Source of the DNA: Haliotis asinina
Taxonomy: Eukaryota; Mollusca; Gastropoda; Lepetellida; Haliotidae
DNA length: 64,000 nucleotides
Reading direction: 5' to 3'
Assembly (NCBI RefSeq): GCF_037392515.1
Contig: NC_090291.1
Span: forward strand, 31,562,501 to 31,626,500
The notes under the pieces were generated by a model. It was not told the DNA's origin, did not search any database, and saw nothing but the letters and a program-made list of their open reading frames with translations. The first letter of the stretch is position 1; every line of letters begins with the position of its first letter. Made by a program: the position numbers and the translations under genes. This document shows positions 11,435-23,050 of the stretch, piece after piece.

Positions 11435-11769
11435 GCTAATAATGTTGTTCATGGGAGGATTGAGGTTGGAGAACGCAATACATGTAAAACTTTATTATTT
11501 ATTAATATTTACTTAATATTATTTATTTCTTATTTACACACTCAAAAGCAACGTGACCTAAATCATATGATAAGACTGATGTAAACACATAAATGACTTA
11601 AGCTGAAGCATTTGGTGTTTAATGGGCCGAAGTGTTCTGGTTTAGAGAGATATTCATGACTTTTAAAAAATAGTTTACTCGTCAAGAAACAGACAGACTG
11701 TCTTATGAGCATAGTCGTGACAGGCGGGTTGCATGGTGTAAATAATCACCTCCGACTCAGCAGTCATTA

Positions 11770-11965
11770 CTTGCTGGGCCTCGAGCGACTCAGTCGTCTT
11801 GGGCAACGACATTCGCCGAAATTCATGTTCGCTGACTTTTCCAATTGCATGGAACGATACTCACGCTGAATCACTGGATTGTCTGGTGCAGACTCGATCA
11901 TGTACAGAGCACCACCATACAGCTGGAATATTACCAAGGGCGGCATTAAATAAAAACACAAACAA
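11770..11965 (+). mobile_element. SINE family B
   Basis: It has ccaattgcatggaacgatac, aatcactggattgtctggtg and accatacagctggaatatta. Confidence 0.75.
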
Positions 11966-11986
11966 AACAAACACCAAATAAACTGA

Positions 11987-11990
<4 letters not shown>

Positions 11991-12048
<58 letters not shown>

Positions 12049-12052
12049 GCGC

Positions 12053-12083
<31 letters not shown>

Positions 12084-12115
12084 GGTGGGGGGGGGGGGGG
12101 GGGGGGGCTGTAGAG
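11991..12115. repeat. (CT)n(GC)n(GT)n(G)n compound microsatellite
   Basis: 26 CT units, then about nine GC, about nine GT, then about 25 G. Long open frames with RERERER or THTHTH runs are artefacts of this tract. Confidence 0.95.
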
Positions 12116-12119
12116 GGGC

Positions 12120-13120
12120 GGGGGGGTTACCGTGGGCATAGGTTTTGAAATGAAGAACAGCTTGCCAAAGACACATCTTCAATGAATTGAGCTGCCCTGT
12201 TTGTCTGTCAAGATGTTTATGAGAGTGAGCACATCGTGTACAAATTCAGAATGCATCAATTCCACAATTCCACCAAAATAACCTTACTATAACAATACTA
12301 TACAAACCGACTTCTGTGAATTAACTATCATCATCATCATCATCATCATCGAACTAGTATAGTAGTGTTAGTGCCTGGAACGAAAAGACAAACAGTTCGT
12401 TATATCTGTCAGTTCGGTATAAGCGTGCTAATGTAGTTTATTGTGATAGAAAAAAATGTTAAAACATAATAGGTCAGGGCCACTCCGAAATACCAAATAC
12501 ACATTTAATCGGTCAAACTGACCTATATAGAAAAATAGATCAAGCGACCTTTGGACTTCAATTTATATCTGGGTTATTTCGGGGTGTTCGGGGTAAATAT
12601 AGATCACTGGTCAGCCAAGCGGAAAGGTACAACCAAGATTACCACCCGGCGACACAAGGAAACAAATACTGGGTGGACAACGGGTAGTCCGTAACTCGCC
12701 AAATATGGGCATATGTTTCCGTAAGCAGGTAATACCCCGAACAGAACTGCGTGCATTCTTGTAACACACCAACACGTCAGTTTAATCTGGGAATAGATCG
12801 ATGATTTTATGACTGTGTTGTGAACTGAAGGTGTCTTCTGTAAGTACATGTGTTTGTGTTAGAAAATGCTTTTGATTGACTTTTTTAATGGAACACGTGT
12901 TATGTGTAGAAGTGTTGGAAAAGGAAATGTTGAACAATATTTACATTTCACAAATTATACATTGTTGTTATGAAGGTGTCATGTTATGTTATGAACTGCA
13001 TGACGACTCCGAGAGAGACATCACATTATGTGATAAAATGCCATATGATTAATAAGCAAACAGTAAACAAAACACTGTGCTATTTAGCCACAAGAATGTA
13101 CACAATATACACTCATACAG
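12120..13120. other. No gene recognised
   Basis: Contains (ATC)8 at 12,327; otherwise featureless to my reading. Confidence 0.4.
12327..12350. repeat. (ATC)8 microsatellite
   Basis: Eight atc triplets. Confidence 0.9.
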
Positions 13121-13122
13121 AC

Positions 13123-13283
13123 AAGGGACAATGGAGTAACCCAGTGTGTATAAGGCGTTCAATCGCAGAAGGCCCGGGTTCGATTCCCCAAATAAGTACA
13201 ATATGTGAAGCCCATTTGGTGTCCCTTGCCGTCAAATTGCTAGAATATTGCAAAAAGCGGCGTAAAATCACACTCACTCACTT
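13123..13283 (+). mobile_element. SINE family A
   Basis: It has agtaacccagtgtgtataag, gcccgggttcgattccccaa (B box) and aaaaagcggcgtaaaatcac. Confidence 0.8.
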
Positions 13284-13439
13284 TATCAGCTACACAAACT
13301 TTGAATCAATACACAAGACTCGACTGAGGGTCCAAGAGCTCCAAGATCGAGAATAAGGAAAGTAGAAACTGCAATATCGGTGGTGTTTGTGTTATGGCTG
13401 AAATCAATGGTCAAGCTATATGAATGATGTTTTTGAATA

Positions 13440-13618
13440 ATCGACTCAGATGATAGGTCCAGCCTAGATTATTTACAGACTAACGCATGCCAAATTCCTC
13501 ACTGCGGCGTCAAATATCTGAGTGTGGACCAGATATTCCAGTGACTGACTTCATGATCATCTATCTGCGCAATTTGGGGTCCAGTGACACGCTTCAACCC
13601 AGTCAGCGAGCCTGGACA
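13440..13618 (-). mobile_element. SINE family B, diverged
   Basis: It has gcggcgtcaaatatctgagt, gaccagatattccagtgact and ggtccagtgacacgcttcaa. Confidence 0.5.
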
Positions 13619-13642
13619 CTCAGTTCCATTGGTGGTATGGCT

Positions 13643-13890
13643 GTTGGTGATAGACTGTTGTTTAACACCGCACTCAACAATATCCCAGCTGTATGGCGGC
13701 GGTCTGAACGTAAATGAGTTTGGAGCAGACAATCCAATGATCAGCTGCAAGTACATCTGCGGAACTGGGATACGATGGCATGTGTCAGCCAATTCAGGGA
13801 GCCTGACCACCCGATCCCATTAGTCGCCTCTTTCTAAATTGCTTACTGAAGATCAGTTCTAACCCGGATCTTCACGGGTATGTTCGTGAT
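13643..13890 (-). mobile_element. SINE family B
   Basis: It has caatatcccagctgtatggc, accacccgatcccattagtc and tctaacccggatcttcacgg. Confidence 0.8.
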
Positions 13891-13897
13891 AAAGGAA

Positions 13898-14003
13898 GGT
13901 CAAAGAGGAAGAAGGATTAATGTTTTTAATGACAATCTTACAACACAAAAGGTCAAGGAGGAAGAAGGAATAATGTGTTTAATGTCAATCTTACAACACA
14001 TCA
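13898..14003. repeat. 53-bp tandem duplication
   Basis: ggtcaaagaggaagaaggat and the following 33 bp recur at 13951 with about six differences. Confidence 0.85.
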
Positions 14004-14004
14004 A

Positions 14005-14700
14005 GACGTATTTAAGAGCCTGTTTGTTTGGGAAACTATACACTTAAACAATAAGGAAGCCCTCAACCCTTCGAAATCATTTACGAAAGTTATATCGACG
14101 ACCGCAGGAAGCATTTTGAAGCTATTTTTCGTTTGAGGAAAGAAGTATTGCGACATAAAAAGCGCTCTACTTTTCCTTGTACGGGGCATACCATCCTAAA
14201 AAACGTTGGAGTGTTGAAATGGACCCCTGAGTTAACCCGTAAAAAACGAAATGGGATGTAAACATCCTCACGAGCAGGGTCCCACAAGACTATAGTGGCG
14301 GGCGGGTATGCAGACATTACCCAGAATGGACAGTGTGTTTTGCTGCCTTTATTAAAAGTAAGATGTGAACTGATTTTTAATTACATGGTCGTTACACCTT
14401 GCTCGCAAATAGTTGCGAGTTTGAGGCGTTTATAACGCTAATATCTAACAAATACTACCTGAAATCAGTTATACAAGATGGTCATCCTATACTTGGATTG
14501 CACGAGTTGTCGATTTGCGATGTGTAAGTGTTGGCGTTTGGAGTGAGGGGAGGTTGAAGCAGCATGTTGGGATAGCGTGAACGGGTAAAAGTGTTTTATT
14601 TCATCCCTTCCATCACTTATCAGTTCCAGATTCTTTGGTATCAGAGAATAGAAATCGCTCAATAGAGCCTCTACTGTTTCTGTGTATCCAGTCCGTAAAA
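14005..14700. other. No feature recognised
   Basis: Several short minus-strand frames of 60-75 codons overlap one another, without splice context or family. Confidence 0.35.
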
Positions 14701-14704
14701 TTTA

Positions 14705-14912
14705 AGGTTAGAATTGGTCTTCGGCAACCCATGCTTGCTTGTCGTACGAGACAATTAACGGGATCGGGTGGTCAGGCACGCAGTTTTGATTCACTCGGTG
14801 TACATCCCAACGGCATAGATAAATTCCATGGTTGTTGATCTCAGGATTTTCTGATTCAGAGTCGATTATTTTCAGACCGTCGTCACACAGGTGGACGGAA
14901 TGACAACGCTGA
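14705..14912 (+). mobile_element. SINE family B
   Basis: It has ttcggcaacccatgcttgct, acgggatcgggtggtcaggc and attattttcagaccgtcgtc. Confidence 0.7.
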
Positions 14913-15439
14913 GATTTTGTCTGTCTTTCGTTTTAATTATGGAAACACGACTGTGTACTTACCTCATCTATGGTTAGGACGCTTGTACCTGAAAGTAGTA
15001 AGCATCAGAAAGTAGGTCAATGATAAACGCGAGTAGTTTGCCAGAATATAAAACTAGGTCGCTACAGTACACGAAAGGCACTCGTCTCTCATTTCAACTA
15101 ATTGAAGGATAATGTTGCATGATGGACGCTTCGGATATTAACCGGTGTTTTCTGGTAGGCTCCATTGCGCTTTTGTTGACCGTCACGATATCGGAACTAC
15201 ATGCCCATACCGGTTTTGCGTAAGTACTTCCAAGTAGGAAACAACGAGCTAAACAAAAACTAACGAACATGCATACTCACATACGTTGAATTCTGAAAAA
15301 CTATCAGTTCAAATGAAAGAAGTGATCCGTGAGATCACATCATTTGAAATAGGTGATATTTTTCGCCATATATAAGACAAGAAATCTAAGCCTGACATGA
15401 TTCCTATTTATCCGAATAATGTCCACGGTAGCCATTGAA

Positions 15440-15800
15440 GATCCGGTTGGAATACTCGTGAAGATCCGGGTGTGAATCCATCTTCAGTAACCCATGCTTG
15501 GCGAATAACGGGATTGAGAATCACGCTGGCTTGGTTGACACATGTCATCATATCCTAACTGCGAAGATCGATGTTCATGCTGTTGATCACTGGATTGTCT
15601 AGTCCAGAATTGATTACCGGGATCGTATGATCAGGCTCGCTGACTTGGTTAACACATATCATCGTATCCCAATAACGCATACGCAGATCGATACTTATAC
15701 GGCTGATTACTGGATTGTCTGGTCCAGAAATATTTCCAGATCGCCGCCATATAGCAGGAATATTGCTGAATGCGGCGTAAAACAAAACAACCAACCAATC
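15440..15800 (+). mobile_element. SINE family B, partial tandem dimer
   Basis: Two middles in series: gttgacacatgtcatcatat, then gttaacacatatcatcgtat. One complete tail follows, ending caggaatattgctgaatgcg. Confidence 0.75.
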
Positions 15801-15809
15801 TATCACCAA

Positions 15810-15935
15810 CAGCAAGACCACTAATGGGATCGGGTGTCTAGGCTCGATGACTAGGTTGAAGCGTGTCATTGGATCCCAATGCCCATATCGAAGATAATGT
15901 CGTCAGTCTCTGGAATGTCTGATCCAAACTCGATC
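15810..15935 (+). mobile_element. SINE family B, head/middle fragment
   Basis: taatgggatcgggtgtctag to ctggaatgtctgatccaaac; no tail. Confidence 0.65.
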
Positions 15936-15939
15936 AATA

Positions 15940-16495
15940 TAATGTTTTGTTGGTTAATTTGTTCTTTACACACTGAGCAATCGTCCAAGTTTATAAATCG
16001 TAAATGTAATGGAGTCGATTATTCGAAGGCATCATTTATAAAGACTGAATGCATCCAAACTAAACCAATGAACACAGATGATTAGGTAACGGGCAACGAT
16101 GTGCATTTGCGAGCGCGTGAAAGAGGTTGTCTGTTTTCATTGTATCGGACCAGTTCAGTAGTCTTGAAGTTTGCGGAAAGGGGCGAGGTCGGTCGACTGC
16201 TGAGCTAACAGCTAGTCCTTTACGATTGTGGCGCCATGATCCACGTTTTAGTTCCTCCCCATGGTCATTCAGATCACATTCGCCTGGCACAACAGTAATG
16301 ACAGAGACAGATTTTAAGCCGCGTGGAATACAGATAGTCACTGCCCTTTCTCCAAATCCAAATTTTGTGTCAACATTCTGTTATCATAAATACCCATTCA
16401 GCGGTTCCTGGAAGTACAAAGCGACAAAGTGACAAAGCTGAAATACTGAGCCATCGACAGCAACAACCACAAGCTCTCAACGCAAATATACATGG
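15940..16495. other. Unassigned, open on both strands
   Basis: 101 plus-strand and 93 minus-strand codons overlap at 16,060-16,432. With both strands open I cannot choose, and no family is recognised. Confidence 0.3.
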
Positions 16496-16496
16496 A

Positions 16497-16555
16497 GGCT
16501 GTTGGGGAGCCAAGTGGTCAAAGCGCTCACTGCAACTAAACTCACTCACTCAGCG
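16497..16555 (+). mobile_element. SINE family A, head joined to tail
   Basis: tgttggggagccaagtggtc aaagcgctc joined directly to actaaactcactcactc; the body is deleted. Confidence 0.55.
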
Positions 16556-16840
16556 CATACATAAAATTCATACCATACATTTGCGTTTTAATTACGGACG
16601 TAAATAAACAAAGAGATCGTTTGTTTTGGTGAAAAAAAATATGACAAACTGGTCTGTTGAATTTAATTTTACGACTGGAAGTTTACATCACAAACATACT
16701 TCACGTGGCGGTTGTTTGTTTTCGTTCGACACACTGAGGCAAAAGTTTGATGTGTTCAAGTCGTTTATAGCAGTCGCATCCTAAACATGTCGCCACTTCG
16801 TTCGGAGAGACAGGATCCCAGTCAGTGTCGCCCTGTGTCA

Positions 16841-17045
16841 ATGAGTGAGTGAGTGAGTGAGTGAGTGCGTTTTACGCCTCACTCACCAATATTCCATCTA
16901 TATGGCGGTGGTCTGTAAATAATCGAGTCTGGATCAGACAATCCAGTGATCAACAGCATGAGCACCGATCTGCGCAATTGGGAACCAGTGACGTTTGTCA
17001 ACCAAGTCGGCGAGTCTGACCACCCGATCCCGTTAGACTTGGCTG
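16841..17045 (-). mobile_element. SINE family B
   Basis: (gagt)6 start, tatatggcggtggtctgtaa and accacccgatcccgttagac. A plus-strand copy follows, forming an inverted pair. Confidence 0.8.
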
Positions 17046-17182
17046 ACTCTTGCCTTCGTGTCCCATTTACGTATATCGATGCTCATGCGGTTGATCACTG
17101 GATTGTTTTGTCCAGACTGGATTATGTACAACGCAGATGAAATATTGCTGACTGCGGCGTTAAACAACCAACCAACGTTAAG
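17046..17182 (+). mobile_element. SINE family B, 5' truncated
   Basis: It has atatcgatgctcatgcggtt, gatcactggattgttttgtc and attgctgactgcggcgttaa. Confidence 0.7.
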
Positions 17183-17304
17183 ATCAGGGAGTTTGATGGT
17201 GAAAAGATCTAGGTTTTTTTTTTTAAGAATTAGAACATTTATGTTAGAGACTTACGTATGAAAATTCGATCGTCCTCAACACCTCACCAAATTTGAAATT
17301 TGGG

Positions 17305-17467
17305 GACTGTGGTGTAGCTGTGTGGTTAAAGCGTTCGCTTGTCACACCGAAGATCCGATGTCGAGTCCCTTTATGGGTACAACGTGTACCCATAATTTGG
17401 TGCCCCCCATAGTTATACTGCTGAAATATTGTTAAATGCTGCGTAAAACTAAATTCGTTCACCTCTC
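17305..17467 (+). mobile_element. SINE family A
   Basis: ggggactgtggtgtagctgt head, cgcttgtcacaccgaagatc, tail gctgcgtaaaactaaattcg; the B box is damaged. Confidence 0.75.
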
Positions 17468-18084
17468 AGCAAAGTTAACAATTTCGTTTTAGTACCCGAT
17501 CCTTTAAACAGTCGTTGCATAGTCTACTCGTTTATCAATACCGCATATTTACTGTATCAACAGCTAATACTTTGGATCTGACAACATGTAAGAGGTTCTT
17601 GTCAACAGATAATACAAGCTCATTGCAGTTGGTCTGAGTGACAGGTGCAATGTACTTGACTCTTACTGTCACACGTGCCGCACGAGATAAAGTGAGTGAC
17701 ATTGTTTTGACAGCAATGCATCATTCGGAACACACATGATGTACTTGTGTGTAAATACGCAGGAATGCGGAGGTGTGCACGTAAACAAGGTGAAGTGGTC
17801 AAGCTATGGTCATTGACCAGGGTCAGTCTGAAATTGACGATTGTTTGCAGTGTCAAAATATGACATTTACTACAAGTAATATATTTCGTAGATATCGCGA
17901 GGCATTCTCATGAAAGGCTTACATCTCATGAATGGTTTTGCCCAGAGACATTCAAATTTATCATACTAAAACCAGACTCTACGGGACAGTCTCTTAGATC
18001 TTGATGTGACCAAGCTATTTTTCCAAGGAAATAAAGCTGCTTCGACAATGAATCACAGTGTTGCTGTAGACCATCGGCGTATCA

Positions 18085-18215
18085 CCGGTTACTATTTGTG
18101 TCTGTCGAAAGTGGACAGGACTATCTAGTGATTGATATCATGAACATCAATGTATACAATATTGATTGGTGTGAGCCAAGTCAGCGAGCCTAACCACCCG
18201 AAGCTGTTAGTCCCA
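18085..18215 (-). mobile_element. SINE family B, partial
   Basis: It has ggactatctagtgattgata, gtgtgagccaagtcagcgag and cctaaccacccgaagctg. Confidence 0.6.
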
Positions 18216-18512
18216 ACATACGATTGGTTGGATGGTTATTCTAAGCCGCACACAGCAATATTCCAGCTATGTGAAGAAGGTGTGTAAATAATCGAGTCTG
18301 CACCAGACAGTCCTGCGATCACCTGCATGAACGTCGATCTCCGCAACTGAGATACGATGACATGTGTCAAGCAACTGAGATACGATGACATGTGTCAACC
18401 AAGCCAGCCTCTTATTCGCCTCTTACGACAAGCATTGTCGCCTCTCATGGCAATCATGGGTTGCCGAAGATCAGGCCTACCAAGGATATTCACGGGTATG
18501 TTGGTCTGAATT
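18216..18512 (-). mobile_element. SINE family B with an internal short duplication
   Basis: gcaactgagatacgatgaca recurs within 30 bp (18,344 and 18,372); the tail side and aggatattcacgggtatg head are both present. Confidence 0.7.
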
Positions 18513-18514
18513 TT

Positions 18515-19140
18515 GCATTTATGCCCTTAAAGGATGAACGGTCATGAACAAAAGAAATCGACATTCGTCAGACAAGTACAACTTTCCCTGTGACGTCGAA
18601 TTCCAGTGGCGTCGAGCGTGACACGAAGGTCGCTGTGCTGATTGGTGCTCTGGGCACAGGAACCAACGTCCTGGTTCTATACCCGGGGATTTCGGACCGT
18701 TCTGTTGGACAAACGACTATGCGGAAGCCATCTTGTTTTTACCCCGCCACTTGACATGAACGGAAACGTCTTACGATTCTGAAGAAGGGCTGTATCCGAC
18801 CATAAGAGTGGACACACTTGGTCGGCCTGAACGCTGACGGTTCTAAACGCCATAAGTTTGCTGACCAATCGGCTGACGTCGACCGATGACAATCTCAATA
18901 GCCCTCAAGGACATGCCGTCATTCCGCATTCCAATTACTTGCCGTCCTCTTCGGGTTCTCATCTGAAGAACCCTTACATTTGTTTATCAAGAACGAAATC
19001 CACTGATTTTACAAGTTATCGAATTATAAGAATAGTTTACTGAAACTTGATATTTGCTTAATGACGGGTGCTCGTACTTAGCAATGTATATGTGTACAAA
19101 TAATCACACAAACAGATATAATTATGATATGAATGTTAAT

Positions 19141-19189
<49 letters not shown>

Positions 19190-20090
19190 CGTGTGTGTGT
19201 ATTTATATATATATTGTTTGTACATGTTCATCGTTCAGTGAGACAAATGGACACTTTGTATAGACACAGACAATACCATTCAACTAGTGACAATTTAAAT
19301 ATACAGCTGTATATAACTATCTCACACAAGGGCACAAACATAATGCGTTAATGCGTATAGATAAATAAATAGATCAGTATAGTTTGAGTGCTCAACGCAA
19401 CTGGACAACAGAGTTCATCTGTGGTTCAACTGGGGTCATTGCTGACGTAGCGTTTGTTTGGGTCAGGCACATCTGTCCTTCTAACAGGGCAAGAGGCTAT
19501 GACAGTGATCATTATCACTACAAGCATCATATATCAAAGCGTATCATAAAACGAATACCAACACGCAGCACTTCGAAATTTACAAACACACCACACGAAA
19601 AACAACGATTTTGAAAACATCGCAAAAAAACCCATGTTCTTCAACTGTAAATCAACAACAGTCTCGCGCCCTGCTAACTGGGTTCTGCCCTATTGTGCAA
19701 CATAGTTAAGTAACCAGTCCAACTCATTCAACTCCATATATACATATTAATCAGTATTATTTGATACATCTAAAAACTTGAATATTGCAACTCTATGCTC
19801 CGTCTAATCCAAACAGCGCACAGCGTGCTCTACCAAACCGTGTGTTCTGAAAAACGGATATATCTGGAAATCGTGGAAATCACGAAAGAGGCACATTGTA
19901 CATTACAAGAATACAGTGAATAAGCGCAAAGAACACATAACAGGTGTAACCAGCCAGCCACGTGAATTGTGGTAACTATTCGATTCGACAGGAGGGAAAT
20001 ATCTTACCATTACTGAGTTCAAGTTCCTTTTCTATCTCAGTCAGTATTGTGACAGGCAATGTTGATTTTTATACATAAATATTAGTGGAA
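18515..20090. other. No gene recognised
   Basis: A GC-richer patch at 18,540-18,970 stands out (a CpG-containing stretch, cggctgacgtcgaccgatga). The rest is AT-rich plus the microsatellite at 19,143. Confidence 0.35.
19143..19200. repeat. (CT)n(GT)n microsatellite
   Basis: About 15 CT then about 13 GT units with one interruption. Confidence 0.95.
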
Positions 20091-20094
20091 ATCC

Positions 20095-20372
20095 ACCCGT
20101 GAAGGTCCCGGGGTAGAATAGGCCTTCAGCAACCCATGTTTGCCATAAATGGCGACCTTGCTTGTCGTAAGAGGCAACTAACGGGATCGGGTGGTCAGGC
20201 TCGCTGACTTGGTTGACACATGTCATCGGTTCCCAATTGCACAGATCGATGCTCATGTTGTTGATCACTGGATTGTCTGGTCCAACCTCGATTATTTCCA
20301 GACCGCCAGCATATAGCTGGAATATTGCTGAGTGTGGCGTAAAACTGAACTAACTCACTCACTCACTCACTA
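20095..20372 (+). mobile_element. SINE family B, full length
   Basis: Head cacccgtgaaggtcccgggg, ccttcagcaacccatgtttg, acgggatcgggtggtcaggc, tail tggcgtaaaactgaactaac plus (actc)n. It is one of the best copies. Confidence 0.88.
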
Positions 20373-20608
20373 GTGAAGATCCGGATTAGAATTGTTCTCC
20401 AGCAACCCATGCTTATAATTTTATCGTAAGAGGTCACTAACGGGATCGGGTGGTCAGGCTCGCTGACACATATCGGTATTCCAGTTGCCCAGATTCACGC
20501 TGTTGATCACTGGACTGTCTGGCCCAGACTCGATTATTTACAGACCGACGCCATACAACTGGAATATTGCTGAGTGAGGCGTAAAACTAAACTCACTCAC
20601 TCATCAAT
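20373..20608 (+). mobile_element. SINE family B, second copy head-to-tail
   Basis: agtgaagatccggattagaa starts directly after the (actc)n tail of the previous copy and ends taaaactaaactcactcact. Confidence 0.85.
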
Positions 20609-21110
20609 AATTACAGCGTACAAGAGACCAGGCTATAGAATACCCCACGATGACAAACTCAGATGTTTACAGCGTGTCTCCATGTATTATACACTAGACT
20701 CAATGTTTAATTGTTTCAATGATATTCTCAGTCACGACAAGACCCGTCTGCTATATTAGCTGTGGCATGCAACACTCCGCTCAAGTTACAACGCCGTGTC
20801 GACAACAACTAAACACTTCTACGCAGTACACTACTTTCATTCGATACGCAACACGCTAAACGAGGCCAGTTCTTTCAATTCGCGCAGCACGGTGATACCT
20901 GATTATGTGTAAAGTGAGAATTATATATTCCGGGGTCAAGGGTTAACTCGAGGTATAGCGCGTTGAGAATGTAGGTCGAAGTGCAGTCTATTACCTACGG
21001 TCATGGTCAGAAGAACAGTTGCCGACGTCAGGCTCTATCTATAGTTACATGTAGGCAGGGACAATCTACAGCATGTATATAGTCTCCCTGATGTATGTCA
21101 TCATTTGAAA

Positions 21111-21152
21111 CGTCACGTAATGTCACGTAATGTCACGTAATGTCACGTAATG
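21111..21152. repeat. 10-bp tandem repeat, TGTCACGTAA x4
   Basis: Four copies (the first as CGTCACGTAA) followed by a partial copy. Each copy holds CACGTAA, resembling a bZIP-type half site. No adjacent gene is visible, so function is not supported. Confidence 0.85.
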
Positions 21153-21399
21153 TGCGATTGCTGTTCACGTGGGTAAGACAAGGCTGTCAGCTAGCTCCGT
21201 TTGTCTTTATAGGATAGTTTTGAAAAGACAATAGGTCTTTGCTGGGTGGTGTGATGCAAGATTGTTTCGGGTAGGTTTTGCGGGTAGCAATTACAATGTG
21301 GCGTTGCTGTTGTGTTATAAGGTGATGATGTTGGTTGGTGCTGCAGTAATGAGTGAGTTTAGTTGTACGACGCACTCAGCAATAATGAATAACAGGTGC

Positions 21400-22160
21400 T
21401 ACAGAGAGATGTTGAGAGTAAATGTTAAAATGAGGTGTTGAGGGAGGTATTGCAGAGTGATGTTGTGGTTGGTTGTTATAGTGTGATATTGACGATAGGT
21501 GTCGCAGTGTGATTTTACAAAGTGAGGGTGCGGGTAGTTGTTACGGAACAGTTGTGCATGTTGTCACACAGAGTGTTGTCGTCGATTGGTTTGTCTCTAG
21601 ACGTAGCCATGGTGGTGTTATACATGGAAGTAGCAGACGGTTGTGGCAGGCATGCAGCCGCGGACCGTGGTGTCGCGATTAGTCTCGCAAGTGACTGGTT
21701 CCTTTGGTGTCACATGGTAATGTTGAGAGTAGGTGTTGTAGGGTTGGGTTACGGGTAGCTGTTACCCCTGGGTTGAATTGCGGGTAACTGTCACCATTGC
21801 GTTGTGTTACGGGTAGTTGTTACCAGTGCGTTGTGTTACGGGTGGTTGTTACCAGTGCGTTGTGATATGGGTGGTTGTTTCCAGTGCGTTGTGTTACGGG
21901 TAGTTGTTATTCTCCATGGCTTGTATCACGGACAGCAGTTACCCGTGAGTTGTGTTGCGAGTAGCTGTTACCCGTGTTTAGTGTTGCGGGTAGGTAGTCG
22001 TTGCTGGTTGTCCGTGGATCTCGGGGGCGTGGTTGTTGGTAGCTGTTGCAATATGGTGAAAGAGAGGTGTATAAGAGGTGGTGATACGGGTAGGTGTTTA
22101 CGAGTTGCGTGTAGATGTTGGGCGATGGTTTGGGGCGATCATCCAGGATAATGTAGAGTG
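21400..22160. repeat. G/T-rich degenerate tandem array; clean 29-bp core
   Basis: The plus strand is strongly G+T rich. Between 21,770 and 21,990 a 29-bp unit (gcgttgtgttacgggtagtt gttaccagt) repeats at 21799, 21828, 21857 and 21886. Outside the core, gttgcgggtag-type words recur less regularly. Open frames here are by-products of the skew. Confidence 0.75.
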
Positions 22161-22559
22161 AGGACGTTACTGGATCCTGTTGCAAAAGGCGTTGCGCTTA
22201 GGTGTTAGGCAGAGATCTACCAATAGGTAACACAAAGTTCTGTTGCCGGGAACTACTACAGGGTGTTGTTATATAAGTATACGAAGCTACGTCAGTTCGT
22301 CCAAGATAAATTGCTATGAAACAGGCCACACTTAAGTACCCCAACCACTCTCCACCAAAACCCACTTTCGACAAGAGCACTATATAAAAGACACATATCA
22401 CAACCTGTGAGGTAGATTTCCACAGTTTTAGGTCAGTACCCTTTCGCTCCCACATACCCGACTGTGCCTCCCGCGCTGAATTGACCCCAGCAACTTAACC
22501 GGATTACTACGTGTTATGCCCACTGTCCAGTGTATCTCAACATGTTGTGTATTTGTTTG

Positions 22560-22663
22560 TTTCTTTGTTTAATTCAGCAAAATTCAGCAAAACTCAGCTA
22601 AACGTTAGCAGTTTGTAAGTAACAGTCCGGGTCAGACAATCCAGTAATCAACACCATGACAAC
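22560..22663 (-). mobile_element. SINE family B, tail-side part, split by the foldback element
   Basis: aattcagcaaaattcagcaa to gacaatccagtaatcaacac. It continues after the foldback element at 22,921. Confidence 0.65.
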
Positions 22664-22707
22664 TGAGACAATCCAGCTTTGATAGGCATTCTAGAAGTTG
22701 AGTAGAT

Positions 22708-22916
22708 GAAGAATGAGGACTATGATTTATGGCTATACAAGTTCTTAAATTCAGTGAGTGCGATGTTCGACATAGATACTAATGTCGTTGTCAAGCAATT
22801 TGCTTGATTTGGCGTGTTTGCAATTTGCCTGACAACGACATCAGTATCTATGTCGAAACGTTGCACTCACTGAATAGAAGAAGTTGTATAGCCATAAATC
22901 ATAGTCCTCATTCTTC
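22708..22916. mobile_element. Foldback/MITE-like element with ~91-bp inverted arms
   Basis: Arms at 22708-22798 and 22825-22916 are imperfect reverse complements, for example gaagaatgaggactatgat against atcatagtcctcattcttc. They surround a 26-bp AT-rich loop. The element splits a family B SINE. The flanking SINE sequence gacaatccagtaatcaacac (from 22635) is repeated after it (from 22921), about 30 bp in all. No ORF is present. Confidence 0.75.
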
Positions 22917-22920
22917 TTGA

Positions 22921-23050
22921 GACAATCCAGTGATCAACACCATGACAACTAACTTCATGTACGCGACCGACATGTCACAACCAAGTCAACGGGCCTGACT
23001 ACCCGATCCCTTAACTCAGCTCTTACGACAAGCATGCTTTGCTGAAGACC
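22921..23050 (-). mobile_element. SINE family B, head-side part after the foldback element
   Basis: gacaatccagtgatcaacac, gacatgtcacaaccaagtca and gcatgctttgctgaagaccc. Confidence 0.7.

Noticed and set aside
11861..12182. Minus-strand frames of 78-92 codons with RERERE and PPPP
   Set aside because: They are produced by the (CT)n(GC)n(GT)n(G)n tract.
13499..13823. Frames of 76-103 codons on both strands
   Set aside because: They lie in SINE-B copies; the same peptides (for example IYRPPPYSWNI) recur at every SINE-B copy.
16060..16432. Overlapping 93- and 101-codon frames on opposite strands
   Set aside because: No way to choose a strand and no family; left as unassigned.
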